Assembly: GCA_002792355.1 (NCBI GenBank)
Contig: PFOE01000081.1
Span: 1 to 40,126 of the forward strand
DNA length: 40,126 bases
Direction: 5' to 3'
DNA from: Candidatus Roizmanbacteria bacterium CG_4_10_14_0_2_um_filter_36_35
Lineage (GTDB): Bacteria > Patescibacteriota > Microgenomatia > UBA1406 > GWC2-37-13
Shown here piece after piece: positions 7,496-15,329 of the stretch. How positions within the stretch are numbered: the first letter of the stretch is position 1; each line of letters opens with the position of its first letter. A program made the translations under genes and the position numbers. Under the pieces are notes generated by a model. The model searched no databases, was not told where the DNA came from, and saw nothing but the letters and a program-made list of their open reading frames with translations.

Positions 7496-8242
7496 ATGGA
7501 AGAAAAAAATCTAAAAGTAATTTTGAAGAAACATTCTGGAAGGGATAATACCGGTTCAATTTCAGTCCGTCACCAGGGTGGAAGACAAAAAAGATACTAT
7601 CGATTGATTGACTTTAAAAGAGACAAAAGAGACGTCGAAGGTGAAGTGACCAGAATTGAGAGAGATCCTAACAGGAATGCTTTGATTGCTTTAGTCAAAT
7701 ATAAAGACAACGAGTTAAGATACATCATTCAACCAGCTGGTTTGAAAGATGGAGACAAGGTAATCGCCAGCGTTAAAGCCGATATTAAGATTGGCAATGC
7801 TTTACCTCTGAAAAATATTCCGATTGGTGTCTCTGTTCATGATGTTGAGATTTATCCCGGACGTGGCGGTCAGATGGCGAGAAGCGCTGGTACAACAGCT
7901 GTCGTTGTTGCTAAGGAAGACTTATATACCCAGCTAAAACTTCAATCTGGAGAAATAAGAAGATTTTTAAATGACTGCTGGGCCACTATCGGTCAGGTAG
8001 GTAATATCGAACATAAAGACGAAGTGATTGGGCGGGCTGGAAGGAATATTTTGATGGGAATTAGGCCAACGGTTCGAGGCACAGCTCAAGACCCTCGCAG
8101 TCATCCTCACGGAGGTGGAGAAGGAAAAAGCGGTGAAGGGATGCACCCAAAAACACCGTGGGGAAAGCCAGCTCGGGGTAAACGAACCAGAGATAAAAAT
8201 CGATGGAATAAACATTTAATTATTAAAAGGAGAAAACCCTAA
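7496..8242 (+). CDS. rplB: Ribosomal protein L2 (uL2), short N-terminus
   Basis: A 248-residue 23S-binding protein needed for subunit joining and peptidyl transferase assembly. The HSGRDNTGSISVRHQGG segment, RSAGTTA and the HPHGGGEG motif with its functional histidine are intact. About 25-30 residues present at the N-terminus of typical L2 (about 275 residues) are missing. An in-frame TAA (7490-7492, the rplW stop) directly precedes the ATG, so no upstream extension is possible in this frame. rpsS does not follow, contrary to the usual order; rplV follows after 3 bases. Confidence 0.96.
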   Translation: MEEKNLKVILKKHSGRDNTGSISVRHQGGRQKRYYRLIDFKRDKRDVEGEVTRIERDPNRNALIALVKYKDNELRYIIQPAGLKDGDKVIASVKADIKIGNALPLKNIPIGVSVHDVEIYPGRGGQMARSAGTTAVVVAKEDLYTQLKLQSGEIRRFLNDCWATIGQVGNIEHKDEVIGRAGRNILMGIRPTVRGTAQDPRSHPHGGGEGKSGEGMHPKTPWGKPARGKRTRDKNRWNKHLIIKRRKP

Positions 8243-8245
8243 ACC

Positions 8246-8683
8246 ATGGAAGAGTCAATAACATATCTAAAAAACATTGCTATTCCGTCGAAGAAGTTGA
8301 GATTTTATCTTTCGGCGGTCAAAAAAATGAGTCCGGTTACGGCTCTTGACCACCTTTTTTACGGAAGGCAAAAAGCGACCAAGGTGCTTTATCAAGCGAT
8401 AAAATCAGCTGTAAGCAATGCTAAACAGTCTTTAAAAGTTAATGACGATTTGTTAAAATTTAGACTTTTTACCATTGAAGAAGGGCAAAAATTAAAAAGA
8501 TATCGACCAGGAGGAAGAAGAACACCTAAGCCTATTATTAAAAGAAAAAGTCATATTAAGATAATTCTTGTTAAAACAGAAAATAACAAATTACAAATAA
8601 CAAATGACAAATCAATAACAAAATCCAAATTACAAGTTAAGAAACCCGCCTTCGCTAAAGCTTCGGCGGGCAAAGAAAAATAA
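8246..8683 (+). CDS. rplV: Ribosomal protein L22 (uL22) with repeat-derived tail
   Basis: A 145-residue protein that binds several 23S domains and lines the tunnel. The core ends near residue 112, after the beta-hairpin segment RYRPGGRRTPKPIIKRKSHIKI. The last 33 residues are coded by an A-rich repeat (8577-8640) followed by a GC-rich palindrome (8645-8670) that reads PAFAKASAGK. A Shine-Dalgarno-like AAAGGAG lies about 12 bases before the ATG. The tail appears to be extra sequence acquired through repeat insertion. Confidence 0.94.
   Translation: MEESITYLKNIAIPSKKLRFYLSAVKKMSPVTALDHLFYGRQKATKVLYQAIKSAVSNAKQSLKVNDDLLKFRLFTIEEGQKLKRYRPGGRRTPKPIIKRKSHIKIILVKTENNKLQITNDKSITKSKLQVKKPAFAKASAGKEK
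8577..8640. repeat. A-rich AACAAAT repeat at the 3' end of rplV
   Basis: Several imperfect copies of AACAAAT/ACAAATA lie in tandem, coding part of the L22 tail. A similar AAATAACAAATCACAAA string precedes rpsN at 11537-11553. It looks like a dispersed low-complexity repeat rather than conserved coding sequence. Confidence 0.5.
8645..8670. repeat. GC-rich palindrome inside rplV (PAFAKASAGK repeat)
   Basis: CCCGCC (8645-8650) pairs with GGCGGG (8665-8670), with an inner GCT/AGC. It is related to the copy in rplC (6078-6105), in the same orientation and the same reading frame. It lies near the extreme 3' end of the gene, 14 bases before rpsC. Confidence 0.7.
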
Positions 8684-9322
8684 ATGGGACAAAAGGTTCA
8701 TCCGAAAGGATTGAGACTCGGAATTATTTATAACTGGAATTCTCGCTGGTTCTTTTCTAACAAAAGAACTTATCGGAACAATCTAGAATCTGATATTAAT
8801 ATCAGAAAAAGCCTGATGGAGAAGCTGGCTTTTGCTTCTGTGACACAGATTGATATAGAAAGAGCTATTAATAAAATTACTTTGATTATTTTTTCCGTCA
8901 AACCAGGAATGATAATTGGTCGGGGTGGAAAAGGATTAGAAGATATTAAAAAATTTATCGTTAAGTTTCTTAAAAGAGCAGACAGGAATGAGGAGTTGAA
9001 GCTTGATATCAAAATTGAACCGGTTAAAAAACCATACCTTAACGCCTATTTTGTTTCTCAGTCAATTGCGGAAAAATTAGTGAGAAATTTTCCTCATAGG
9101 TCAGTTGTTCATAACACAATGAATCGAGTCATTGAAGCCGGAGGAAAAGGAGTGAAGATTCAACTCGGAGGCAGAATCGCCGGCGCGGAAATTTCCCGCC
9201 GGGAAAAATATTTCCAAGGAACAGTTCCGACATCAACCATAAGAGAGGAAGTTGATTTTGCTCGTTATCCAGCCCTGACAAAATCAGGATACATAGGAGT
9301 TAAGGTATGGATATGTAAATAA
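8684..9322 (+). CDS. rpsC: Ribosomal protein S3 (uS3)
   Basis: A 212-residue 30S protein near the mRNA entry. The start MGQKVHPKGLRLG is diagnostic. A KH domain with GMIIGRGGKGLEDI follows, and the C-terminal domain carries GRIAGAEISRREKYFQGTVP. It starts directly after the rplV stop. Length is at the short end of the family (about 210-240). Confidence 0.97.
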   Translation: MGQKVHPKGLRLGIIYNWNSRWFFSNKRTYRNNLESDINIRKSLMEKLAFASVTQIDIERAINKITLIIFSVKPGMIIGRGGKGLEDIKKFIVKFLKRADRNEELKLDIKIEPVKKPYLNAYFVSQSIAEKLVRNFPHRSVVHNTMNRVIEAGGKGVKIQLGGRIAGAEISRREKYFQGTVPTSTIREEVDFARYPALTKSGYIGVKVWICK

Positions 9323-9324
9323 AT

Positions 9325-9735
9325 ATGTTAGCACCAAAAAGACAAAAATACAGAAAACAGTTTCGAGGAATTTGGCGGAGATTGGCGACCAAAGGAGATA
9401 AATTAAATTTCGGTAATTATGGTTTAAAAACTGTCGTTACCGGTTGGATCAAGGACAGAGAAATAGAAGCGGTCAGGGTGGTTTTCGCTCGCGCGACGAG
9501 AAAGTATGGTAAATTTTGGATAAGAATATTTCCCGATAAACCATATACTAAAAAACCACCAGAGGTAACTATGGGATCAGGTAAAGGAGATGTTGATCAT
9601 TTTGTTGCTTCAGTTACACCAGGCAGGGTTTTGTTTGAGATTGATGGATTAAGCCGGGATGAAAGTTTAGAAGTATTAAGAACTGTGGCTTCTAAACTTT
9701 CTGTTAAAACTAAAGTGGTATCGAAAACAGTATGA
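9325..9735 (+). CDS. rplP: Ribosomal protein L16 (uL16)
   Basis: A 136-residue 50S protein near the A site. The APKRQKYRKQFRG start, the GKFWIRIFPDKPYTKKP segment and MGSGKGDVDHFVASV are family hallmarks. The 3' end overlaps rpmC by 4 bases (ATGA). Confidence 0.97.
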   Translation: MLAPKRQKYRKQFRGIWRRLATKGDKLNFGNYGLKTVVTGWIKDREIEAVRVVFARATRKYGKFWIRIFPDKPYTKKPPEVTMGSGKGDVDHFVASVTPGRVLFEIDGLSRDESLEVLRTVASKLSVKTKVVSKTV

Positions 9736-9953
9736 AAAAATTAACTAAACAATATCGAGACAAGACTGTAAAAGAATTAACTCAAGAGACGATGATACTA
9801 ATAGAAGAAATTGCTAAGCTAAGGCTTTCGCAAAAAAGCGCCCCGGCAAAAGACACCAATTTACTGATGAAAAAAAGAAAACAGTTAGCGGTTTTATTGA
9901 CAGTTTTAACGGAAAAAAAAGAGATTGAAAGTTTAAAAAACAAAAAAATATGA
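9732..9953 (+). CDS. rpmC: Ribosomal protein L29 (uL29)
   Basis: A 73-residue two-helix 50S protein near the tunnel exit. The KTVKELTQE motif matches the conserved N-terminal helix, and a basic second helix follows. It overlaps the genes on both sides by 4 bases, so it is probably translated by coupling. Confidence 0.92.
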   Translation: MKKLTKQYRDKTVKELTQETMILIEEIAKLRLSQKSAPAKDTNLLMKKRKQLAVLLTVLTEKKEIESLKNKKI

Positions 9954-10219
9954 AGAAAACTTTAGTTGGAGAGGTGGTTTCTACAAAAATGCAAAAAACC
10001 GCCGTTGTTAAGGTCGAGCGTAAATTTACTTACCCAAGATATAGAAAAGTAATCATTCGCCATAAGAAATATAAGGCACACAATGAGGATTTAGATTTGA
10101 AAATAGGAGATAAGGTAAAAATTGAAGAAACGAAACCAATATCAAAAGATAAACATTTTAAAGTTATAGAAAAGTTAGAAGTTAAAAGTAAAAATTCAAA
10201 AGTTAAAGTAAAAAGTTAA
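9950..10219 (+). CDS. rpsQ: Ribosomal protein S17 (uS17)
   Basis: An 89-residue OB-fold 30S assembly protein. The GEVVSTKMQKTAVVKVERKFTYPRY start and KIGDKVKIEETKPISKDKHF are typical. The last 15 or so residues (Lys/Val/Ser) are coded by an AAAGTTAAAAGT-type repeat (10170-10222) and are probably an acquired tail. Confidence 0.96.
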   Translation: MKKTLVGEVVSTKMQKTAVVKVERKFTYPRYRKVIIRHKKYKAHNEDLDLKIGDKVKIEETKPISKDKHFKVIEKLEVKSKNSKVKVKS

Positions 10220-10222
10220 AAG
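10170..10222. repeat. A-rich AAGTTAAAAGT repeat at the 3' end of rpsQ
   Basis: Imperfect copies of AAAAGTTAAAAGT run through the last codons of rpsQ to the rplN start. The repeat codes a low-complexity Lys/Val/Ser tail and resembles the A-rich repeat at the end of rplV in character, though the unit differs. Confidence 0.45.
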
Positions 10223-10223
10223 T

Positions 10224-10598
10224 ATGTTGCAACTAAGAACAATTTTAAACGTCGCTGATAATACCGGAGCTAAAAAAGTTTCGATGATCGGGATGGCAAA
10301 AAAAGGCAATCGGCATTACGCATATTTAGGGGAAACTATCACTGTTACCGTAAAGAAAGCAATTCCTTATGCCGCAGTGAAACAAGGTGATATTTTACAG
10401 GCGGTGATAGTCCGGACACGAAAAGAAAAAAGAAGAAAAGACGGCAGCTATATCAGATTCGACAACAATGCCTGCGTGATTTTGGCCGGACCGGATATCA
10501 AAGACCCAAAAGGGACGAGAATTTTTGGTCCGATTGCCAAGGAAGTCAAAGACAAAGGATTTAATAAAATTGTCAGTTTGGCAGAAGAAATATATTAG
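10224..10598 (+). CDS. rplN: Ribosomal protein L14 (uL14)
   Basis: A 124-residue 50S protein at the subunit interface. MLQLRTILNVADNTGAKKV, the GDILQAVIVRTRKE segment and the C-terminal GFNKIVSLAEEIY fit the family over the whole length. A REP-like element follows at 10606-10674. Confidence 0.97.
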   Translation: MLQLRTILNVADNTGAKKVSMIGMAKKGNRHYAYLGETITVTVKKAIPYAAVKQGDILQAVIVRTRKEKRRKDGSYIRFDNNACVILAGPDIKDPKGTRIFGPIAKEVKDKGFNKIVSLAEEIY

Positions 10599-10605
10599 AA
10601 ATTTT

Positions 10606-10674
10606 TGTCATTCCGAGCGAAGTCGAGGAATCTTGAAATAGATCCCTCGGTCGCTTCACTCCCTCGGGATGACA
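10606..10674. repeat. REP-like element TGTCATTCC...GGGATGACA between rplN and rplX
   Basis: The ends TGTCATTCCGAG and CTCGGGATGACA form an inverted pair, with an internal GCGAAG/CTTCACTC-type partial symmetry. Related copies lie at 17387-17431, 25394-25465, 25962-26047 and 30166-30269. It fills the gap between rplN and rplX, and an in-frame ATG at its right edge (10669) could be mistaken for the rplX start. Confidence 0.75.
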
Positions 10675-10683
10675 CGATGGCGT

Positions 10684-10989
10684 ATGAAGATCAAAAAAGG
10701 AGACAAAGTCAGAGTCATGGCGGGAAAAGACAAAGGAAGAGAAGGAAAAGTCGAAAAAGTTTATAAAAAGTCTAACAAGATTTTGATTCCCAATATTAAT
10801 ATCTATAAACGTCATGTTAAAAAAAGTGACAAAATGCCTCAAGGCGGCATCGTTGATGTTCCTCGTCCGCTTGACGTTGCCAAAATAATGTTGATTTGTC
10901 CTAAGTGTGGAAAAATGACGAGAATAGGGTTTAAAGTAGAGAAAGACAAAAAACTTAGAGTTTGTAAGAAATGCGAAAGCAAAATATAA
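10684..10989 (+). CDS. rplX: Ribosomal protein L24 (uL24)
   Basis: A 101-residue 50S assembly initiator. MKIKKGDKVRVMAGKDKGREG is the family N-terminus, so the ATG at 10684 is preferred; the in-frame ATG at 10669 would add MTRWR coded by the flanking REP element. The C-terminal part has CPKC and CKKC pairs, a possible zinc ribbon common in many bacterial L24. rplE begins 2 bases after its stop. Confidence 0.95.
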   Translation: MKIKKGDKVRVMAGKDKGREGKVEKVYKKSNKILIPNINIYKRHVKKSDKMPQGGIVDVPRPLDVAKIMLICPKCGKMTRIGFKVEKDKKLRVCKKCESKI

Positions 10990-10991
10990 CT

Positions 10992-11531
10992 ATGACGCTT
11001 AAAGATTATTACAATCAGGAGGTTAAGAAGAAATTGATGTCCGATCTTAAAATAGGAAATATAATGGCTGTTCCCAAGGTTGTTAAAATCGTCGTCAATG
11101 TCGGCGCCGGAGAAGCGATAACTAGTAAAGGAGTCTTAGATAAGATAAAAGAACAGATAGCGATAATTACCGGCCAGAATCCGGTTATAACCCGGGCCCG
11201 TATTTCTGTGTCGGCTTTTAAATTAAGAAAAGGAACCCCAATCGGTGTTAAAGTGACCCTGAGAGGTAAAAAAATGGATAGTTTTTTAGAGAAACTTATA
11301 AAAGTCATTATTCCAAGATTGAGAGATTTCCGAGGAATTGCGGAAAAAACTATCGATCAACACGGCAATCTAAACATCGGTTTTAGTGAGCAGATAATTT
11401 TTCCTGAGATAGAGTTTGATAAAATTGATAAAATAAGAGGCTTGGAAGTAACAGTGGTTACAAATGCTAGAAGTTACGAGAACGGAAAAAAGCTATTCGA
11501 ATTATTGGGGATACCGTTTAAAAAATCATAA
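10992..11531 (+). CDS. rplE: Ribosomal protein L5 (uL5)
   Basis: A 179-residue 5S rRNA-binding protein. The start at 10992 (MTLKDYYNQEV) fits the family N-terminus and follows the rplX stop; an in-frame ATG at 10971 would overlap rplX. KVVKIVVNVGAGEA, ITGQNPVITRAR and GNLNIGFSEQIIFPEI are typical motifs. Confidence 0.96.
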   Translation: MTLKDYYNQEVKKKLMSDLKIGNIMAVPKVVKIVVNVGAGEAITSKGVLDKIKEQIAIITGQNPVITRARISVSAFKLRKGTPIGVKVTLRGKKMDSFLEKLIKVIIPRLRDFRGIAEKTIDQHGNLNIGFSEQIIFPEIEFDKIDKIRGLEVTVVTNARSYENGKKLFELLGIPFKKS

Positions 11532-11553
11532 ATTATAAATAACAAATCACAAA

Positions 11554-11739
11554 ATGGCCAAGACATCAGACGAAGTAAAATTTAGAAAAAAACAAAAGTA
11601 CAAGGTTAGATATCGCAACCGTTGTCCTTTTTGCGGTCGAGCTAGAGGCTATATGCGTCGATTTGGAATGTGTAGGATTTGTTTTAGAGAAAAAGCATTA
11701 AACGGAGAAATTCCCGGAGTTAGAAAAATTTCTTGGTAA
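11554..11739 (+). CDS. rpsN: Ribosomal protein S14, zinc-binding type (uS14)
   Basis: A 61-residue zinc-ribbon (type Z) S14 with CPFC and CRIC pairs placed in the usual [20 protein letters not shown] context. It binds 16S rRNA in the 30S head. It stands at its normal place after rplE, but rpsS has been placed immediately after it. Confidence 0.96.
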   Translation: MAKTSDEVKFRKKQKYKVRYRNRCPFCGRARGYMRRFGMCRICFREKALNGEIPGVRKISW

Positions 11740-11743
11740 AAAT

Positions 11744-12028
11744 ATGAGCAGATCACTAAAAAAAGGTCCATATGTGGATGAAAAGCTTTTAAAGAAAATT
11801 ATGAAGCAGAAAGAATCAAGAGATAATAAGCCAATTCGGACTTGGTCTCGAGACTCTCAAATTTCTCCTGAGTTTGTTGGTCATAATCTGGCTGTCCACA
11901 ACGGGAGAAAGTTTACTGAAATCTTTATTTCTGAAGCGATGGTTGGTCATCGATTAGGAGAGTTTTCTCCGACAAGAACTTTTAGAAGTCATGGAAAGGT
12001 AACCAAGAAAGTTATTGAAGCGACTTAA
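11744..12028 (+). CDS. rpsS: Ribosomal protein S19 (uS19), displaced in the operon
   Basis: A 94-residue 30S head protein. [35 protein letters not shown] and [16 protein letters not shown] are diagnostic. In most bacteria this gene lies between rplB and rplV; here it lies between rpsN and rpsH, and the rplB-rplV gap is only 3 bases. The protein looks normal, so this is a relocation and not decay. Confidence 0.97.
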   Translation: MSRSLKKGPYVDEKLLKKIMKQKESRDNKPIRTWSRDSQISPEFVGHNLAVHNGRKFTEIFISEAMVGHRLGEFSPTRTFRSHGKVTKKVIEAT

Positions 12029-12033
12029 AAATT

Positions 12034-12420
12034 ATGGAAAACCCAGCAATTGATCTTATAATCAGGATTAAAAACGGCTATATGGCCAGGAAAGAAGTAA
12101 TAGAATCTCCTTATAGTCGGATGAGAGAAGAAATTCTTAAAAAGCTGACCGAGATTAAGTTTATCAAAAGTTATAAGATTACGGGAGACAAACCTAAAAA
12201 AATCACCATAGAACTTTTATATGAGAATACAGTTCCAGTTTTTTCCGACGTCAAAGTTTATTCTCGACCCGGTAGCCGCTATTATGTCTCTTACCGCAAT
12301 TTGAAACCGGTTTTGTCTGGTTATGGTTTTTCTTTTATTTCGACCTCAAAAGGAATTTTGACCAATAAAGAAGCTAAAAAACAGAAATTGGGTGGAGAAT
12401 TACTATTTAGTATTTGGTAG
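12034..12420 (+). CDS. rpsH: Ribosomal protein S8 (uS8)
   Basis: A 128-residue 30S assembly protein, in E. coli also the repressor of the spc operon. The N-terminal DLIIRIKNGYMARKE, KVYSRPGSRYYVS and the C-terminal ISTSKGILTNKEAKKQKLGGELLFSIW fit the family. It directly follows rpsS. Confidence 0.96.
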   Translation: MENPAIDLIIRIKNGYMARKEVIESPYSRMREEILKKLTEIKFIKSYKITGDKPKKITIELLYENTVPVFSDVKVYSRPGSRYYVSYRNLKPVLSGYGFSFISTSKGILTNKEAKKQKLGGELLFSIW

Positions 12421-12435
12421 TCAGCTTGTCGAATT

Positions 12436-12993
12436 ATGTCAAAAATAGGCGAAAAAACAATCGAAATTTCCCAAGGCGTAAGTGTAAGTATTGATAAAAA
12501 GAAGATCAACGTGAAAGGACCACATGGAGAGTTAACAATAGAACTTCCTGATAAATTAGAGATTTTGACTCGGGAAAATAACTTATTGGTTAAAAGAAAT
12601 GATGATGAAAAAAAGACCAAATCAATTCATGGTCTCTATCGACAGCTCATTAATAACGCTATTTTGGGCGTGCAAAAATTATGGGAGAAAAAGTTGAAAG
12701 TAGTCGGCACTGGTTATACGGTCAAACTCGATAAGGAAGATTTGGTCTTTAAGATCGGTTACTCACATCCGGTAGTTTTTAAAAAAACATCAGGAGTAAA
12801 ATTTCAGGTAGAAGGTAACAATAAGGTCGTTGTCTTAGGTTGTGATAAACAGTTGGTAGGAGAAATTGCTTATCAGATAAAGATATTGAAAAAACCAGAC
12901 GTTTATAAAGGCAAAGGCATACAATACGAAGGTGAAAAATTAAGAATTAAACCAGGCAAGAAAGCCAAAGTTGCCGGAGGAACCGTCGCTTAA
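12436..12993 (+). CDS. rplF: Ribosomal protein L6 (uL6)
   Basis: A 185-residue 50S protein at the factor-binding centre. The two repeated domains are visible: INVKGPHGELTIELP in the first and, in the second, the C-terminal PDVYKGKGIQYEGEKLRIKPGKKAK. Length is normal. It ends one base before the rplR start codon. Confidence 0.97.
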   Translation: MSKIGEKTIEISQGVSVSIDKKKINVKGPHGELTIELPDKLEILTRENNLLVKRNDDEKKTKSIHGLYRQLINNAILGVQKLWEKKLKVVGTGYTVKLDKEDLVFKIGYSHPVVFKKTSGVKFQVEGNNKVVVLGCDKQLVGEIAYQIKILKKPDVYKGKGIQYEGEKLRIKPGKKAKVAGGTVA

Positions 12994-12994
12994 T

Positions 12995-13339
12995 ATGGGA
13001 AAAATAAATTTTAATAAAAAAACAAGAAAAAAAAGAAGAATAGGTACCAGTATTGAGGGAAGAGAAAAAAGACCAAGAATCTCGGTGTATCGATCTAATC
13101 GTTATATTTATGCTCAAGCTATAGACGACGAAAAACGAACAACACTAGTCTCTTTTTCCAGTCAAAAACTGCCTAAGAGTAAAAAAGTTAATCAAGCTAA
13201 AGAAGTAGGTTTACAGTTGGCCAAAGTTCTTAAAGAAAAAAAAATCAGTACGGTGGTTTTTGATAGAAATATTTATATTTATAAAGGTAGAGTTAAGGCT
13301 CTCTGTGATGGGCTTAGGGAAGGAGGAATAAAAGTATGA
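12995..13339 (+). CDS. rplR: Ribosomal protein L18 (uL18)
   Basis: A 114-residue 5S rRNA-binding protein. The ATG at 12995 is chosen (MGKINFNKKTRKKRR) since the longer frame to 12971 would overlap rplF by 23 bases. RPRISVYRSNRYIYAQAIDD and the C-terminal VVFDRNIYIYKGRVKALCDGLREGG are typical. It overlaps rpsE by 4 bases, and its last codons contain the AAGGAGG Shine-Dalgarno of rpsE. Confidence 0.95.
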   Translation: MGKINFNKKTRKKRRIGTSIEGREKRPRISVYRSNRYIYAQAIDDEKRTTLVSFSSQKLPKSKKVNQAKEVGLQLAKVLKEKKISTVVFDRNIYIYKGRVKALCDGLREGGIKV

Positions 13340-13794
13340 GACAGGACATAAGAAATCCAGAAGAAAAAAAATTTGAAGAAAAAGTTCTTTTGATTAAACG
13401 AGTTTCTAAAAAGATACCCGGCGGTAATTATGTGACGTTTTCCGCACTGGTAGTCGTCGGCGATAAAAAAGGAAAAGTGGGAATTGGTTTAGGTAGGGGT
13501 CAAGAAGTGCCTCCGGCTATTCAAAAAGCAATCACTTATGCGAAAAAACATTTGATTACTGTTCCAATCAAAAACAAAACAATTCCCCATGAGATTAGAT
13601 TGAAATATAAAGCATCAAAGATTCTCCTCAAACCGGCACCAGAAGGAACCGGTCTTAAGGTCGGTAGCGTGGCTCGTGTTTTATTGGATTTAGCCGGTGT
13701 AGAAAACGCATCGGGTAAAATAATCCGATCTCGAAACCAAATAGTTAATACCTATGCGATAATGAAAGCGTTACAAATGTTCAGACACATATGA
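13336..13794 (+). CDS. rpsE: Ribosomal protein S5 (uS5)
   Basis: A 152-residue 30S protein involved in decoding accuracy and mRNA unwinding. [24 protein letters not shown] and the C-terminal [22 protein letters not shown] match the family. A strong Shine-Dalgarno (AAGGAGG) lies about nine bases upstream, unusual for this operon. rpmD (L30) is absent downstream, as is general in CPR bacteria. Confidence 0.96.
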   Translation: MRQDIRNPEEKKFEEKVLLIKRVSKKIPGGNYVTFSALVVVGDKKGKVGIGLGRGQEVPPAIQKAITYAKKHLITVPIKNKTIPHEIRLKYKASKILLKPAPEGTGLKVGSVARVLLDLAGVENASGKIIRSRNQIVNTYAIMKALQMFRHI

Positions 13795-14063
13795 TAGATT
13801 TTTTATCAAATTTACCAAAAACAGTTCATTCTAAAAAAAAGAGACTGGGTCGCGGTTTGGGAAGCGGTAAAGGTTCCAAGTCAGGTCGGGGAACTACACG
13901 TCATCAAAAAGCACGAGAAAGCATTCCTCTTCATTTTGAAGGAGGACAGGGAAGAATGGTTAAGCGCTTTCCTCTCCTTCGCGGTAAAGGAAAAAACAAA
14001 TCCATAATGAGCGGTAAATTTAAAAAAAGTAAATTTTATGAAAAAAATCTTAGAAAAAATTAG
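13791..14063 (+). CDS. rplO: Ribosomal protein L15 (uL15), C-terminal half missing
   Basis: Only 90 residues, against about 145 in most bacteria. The N-terminal rRNA-binding part is clear: [24 protein letters not shown], then [19 protein letters not shown]. The globular L18e-like C-terminal domain is absent: after a short basic stretch the frame stops at 14061-14063, already inside secY by 26 bases. The next frames are occupied by secY from its normal N-terminus, so no detached C-terminal piece is present nearby. Either the group has a short L15 or a deletion has fused the region. It overlaps rpsE by 4 bases. Confidence 0.9.
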   Translation: MIDFLSNLPKTVHSKKKRLGRGLGSGKGSKSGRGTTRHQKARESIPLHFEGGQGRMVKRFPLLRGKGKNKSIMSGKFKKSKFYEKNLRKN

Positions 14064-15324
14064 TCTTCTTTTTAAAGATCCAGAGTTAAAAAGAAAAGTT
14101 TTTTTTACTTTGTTTATTTTTTTGGTCTTTCGGCTGTTTGCTTTTATGCCCGTGCCAACGATTGACCTAACACGTCTTAGAGCCCTTTTTGCTTCCAATC
14201 AGTTCTTATCGCTTTTAGACATTTTTTCCGGAGGAACATTGATTAATTTTTCAGTGATGGCTTTAGGCCTAAATCCTTATATCAATGCTTCCATTATTCT
14301 TCAGCTTTTGACAGTAATGTTTCCAGCTCTTGAGCAATTATCTAAAGAAGGCGAATACGGCCGTCACAAAATCAACCAATATACTAGAATTTTAACTTTA
14401 CCCTTGACGATTGTTCAGTCAGTCGGTATTTTTATGCTTTTAAAAAATCAAAAAATTATCGGTAACCTGTCTCCTTTAGAGTTTTTTTCCTTTGTCTTTA
14501 CCATGGTTGTCGGTACATTTATTCTCGTTTGGTTTGGCGAATTAATTTCTGAATTTGGAGTCGGTAACGGCGTTTCTTTATTAATTTTTGCCGGTATCGT
14601 CGGTCGATTGCCAGTAATACTGACAAAAACGGCTGCAGTTTTAACTTCGGAAATGATTTTTAATATAATGATTTTTATAGTTTTAGCAATATTTGTCATT
14701 GCTTCGATTGTATTTATTAACGAAGCAGTAAGGAAGATACCGGTTTATTATGCCAAGAGAATTAAAGGTAACCGTCTCTATCAAGGTGCCTCTAATTTCT
14801 TGCCTTTAAAATTGAACCAAGCAGGAGTAATTCCGATTATTTTTGCCGTTTCTTTCGTTCTTTTTCCTCAGTTGATCGGTAACTTTTTTGCTAATGTACA
14901 TAACGTCACTCTAGCCCCAATTGGCAAATTTTTAGTCAGTTTTTTCTCTCCAGCAGGATTTTTTTATAATTTTTTCTATTTTATTTTAGTTATCGGTTTT
15001 ACTTATTTTTATACTGTGGTCGTTTTTAACCCGCAAAAGATCGCCGATGAAATCCAAAAACACGGAGGGTTTATTCCCGGAATTCGGCCAGGTCTGGCAA
15101 CAAAACAATATTTGGAAAAAATCCTTTATAAAATAACCAGCGTTGGAGCGGTTTTCTTAGGTTTAATCGCCGTCATGCCGGTCTTGGTATCGAAGTTTAC
15201 CGGTTTAACTAACTTAGTAATAGGAGGAACCGGTATTCTCATCGTCGTTTCGGTGATTTTGGAAACTTTTAAGACGGTAGAAGCGCAGCTTGTGATGAGA
15301 AGTTATGATAAGTTTGTACAATAA
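14038..15324 (+). CDS. secY: Preprotein translocase subunit SecY
   Basis: A 428-residue polytopic membrane protein forming the Sec channel, of normal length with about ten predicted membrane helices. The N-terminus ([22 protein letters not shown]) lines up with the family start; [21 protein letters not shown], the cytosolic loop [12 protein letters not shown] and [23 protein letters not shown] are diagnostic. The first 26 bases overlap rplO. rpmG follows rather than adk. Confidence 0.97.
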   Translation: MKKILEKISLLFKDPELKRKVFFTLFIFLVFRLFAFMPVPTIDLTRLRALFASNQFLSLLDIFSGGTLINFSVMALGLNPYINASIILQLLTVMFPALEQLSKEGEYGRHKINQYTRILTLPLTIVQSVGIFMLLKNQKIIGNLSPLEFFSFVFTMVVGTFILVWFGELISEFGVGNGVSLLIFAGIVGRLPVILTKTAAVLTSEMIFNIMIFIVLAIFVIASIVFINEAVRKIPVYYAKRIKGNRLYQGASNFLPLKLNQAGVIPIIFAVSFVLFPQLIGNFFANVHNVTLAPIGKFLVSFFSPAGFFYNFFYFILVIGFTYFYTVVVFNPQKIADEIQKHGGFIPGIRPGLATKQYLEKILYKITSVGAVFLGLIAVMPVLVSKFTGLTNLVIGGTGILIVVSVILETFKTVEAQLVMRSYDKFVQ

Positions 15325-15329
15325 ATAAT

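Noticed and set aside
10573-10842. Minus-strand ORF over the L14-L24 gap
   Set aside because: Made up of the REP-like element and the antisense of rplX.
13336-14063. Gene for ribosomal protein L30 between rpsE and rplO
   Set aside because: The two genes overlap by 4 bases and leave no space; L30 is absent, as known for CPR bacteria.
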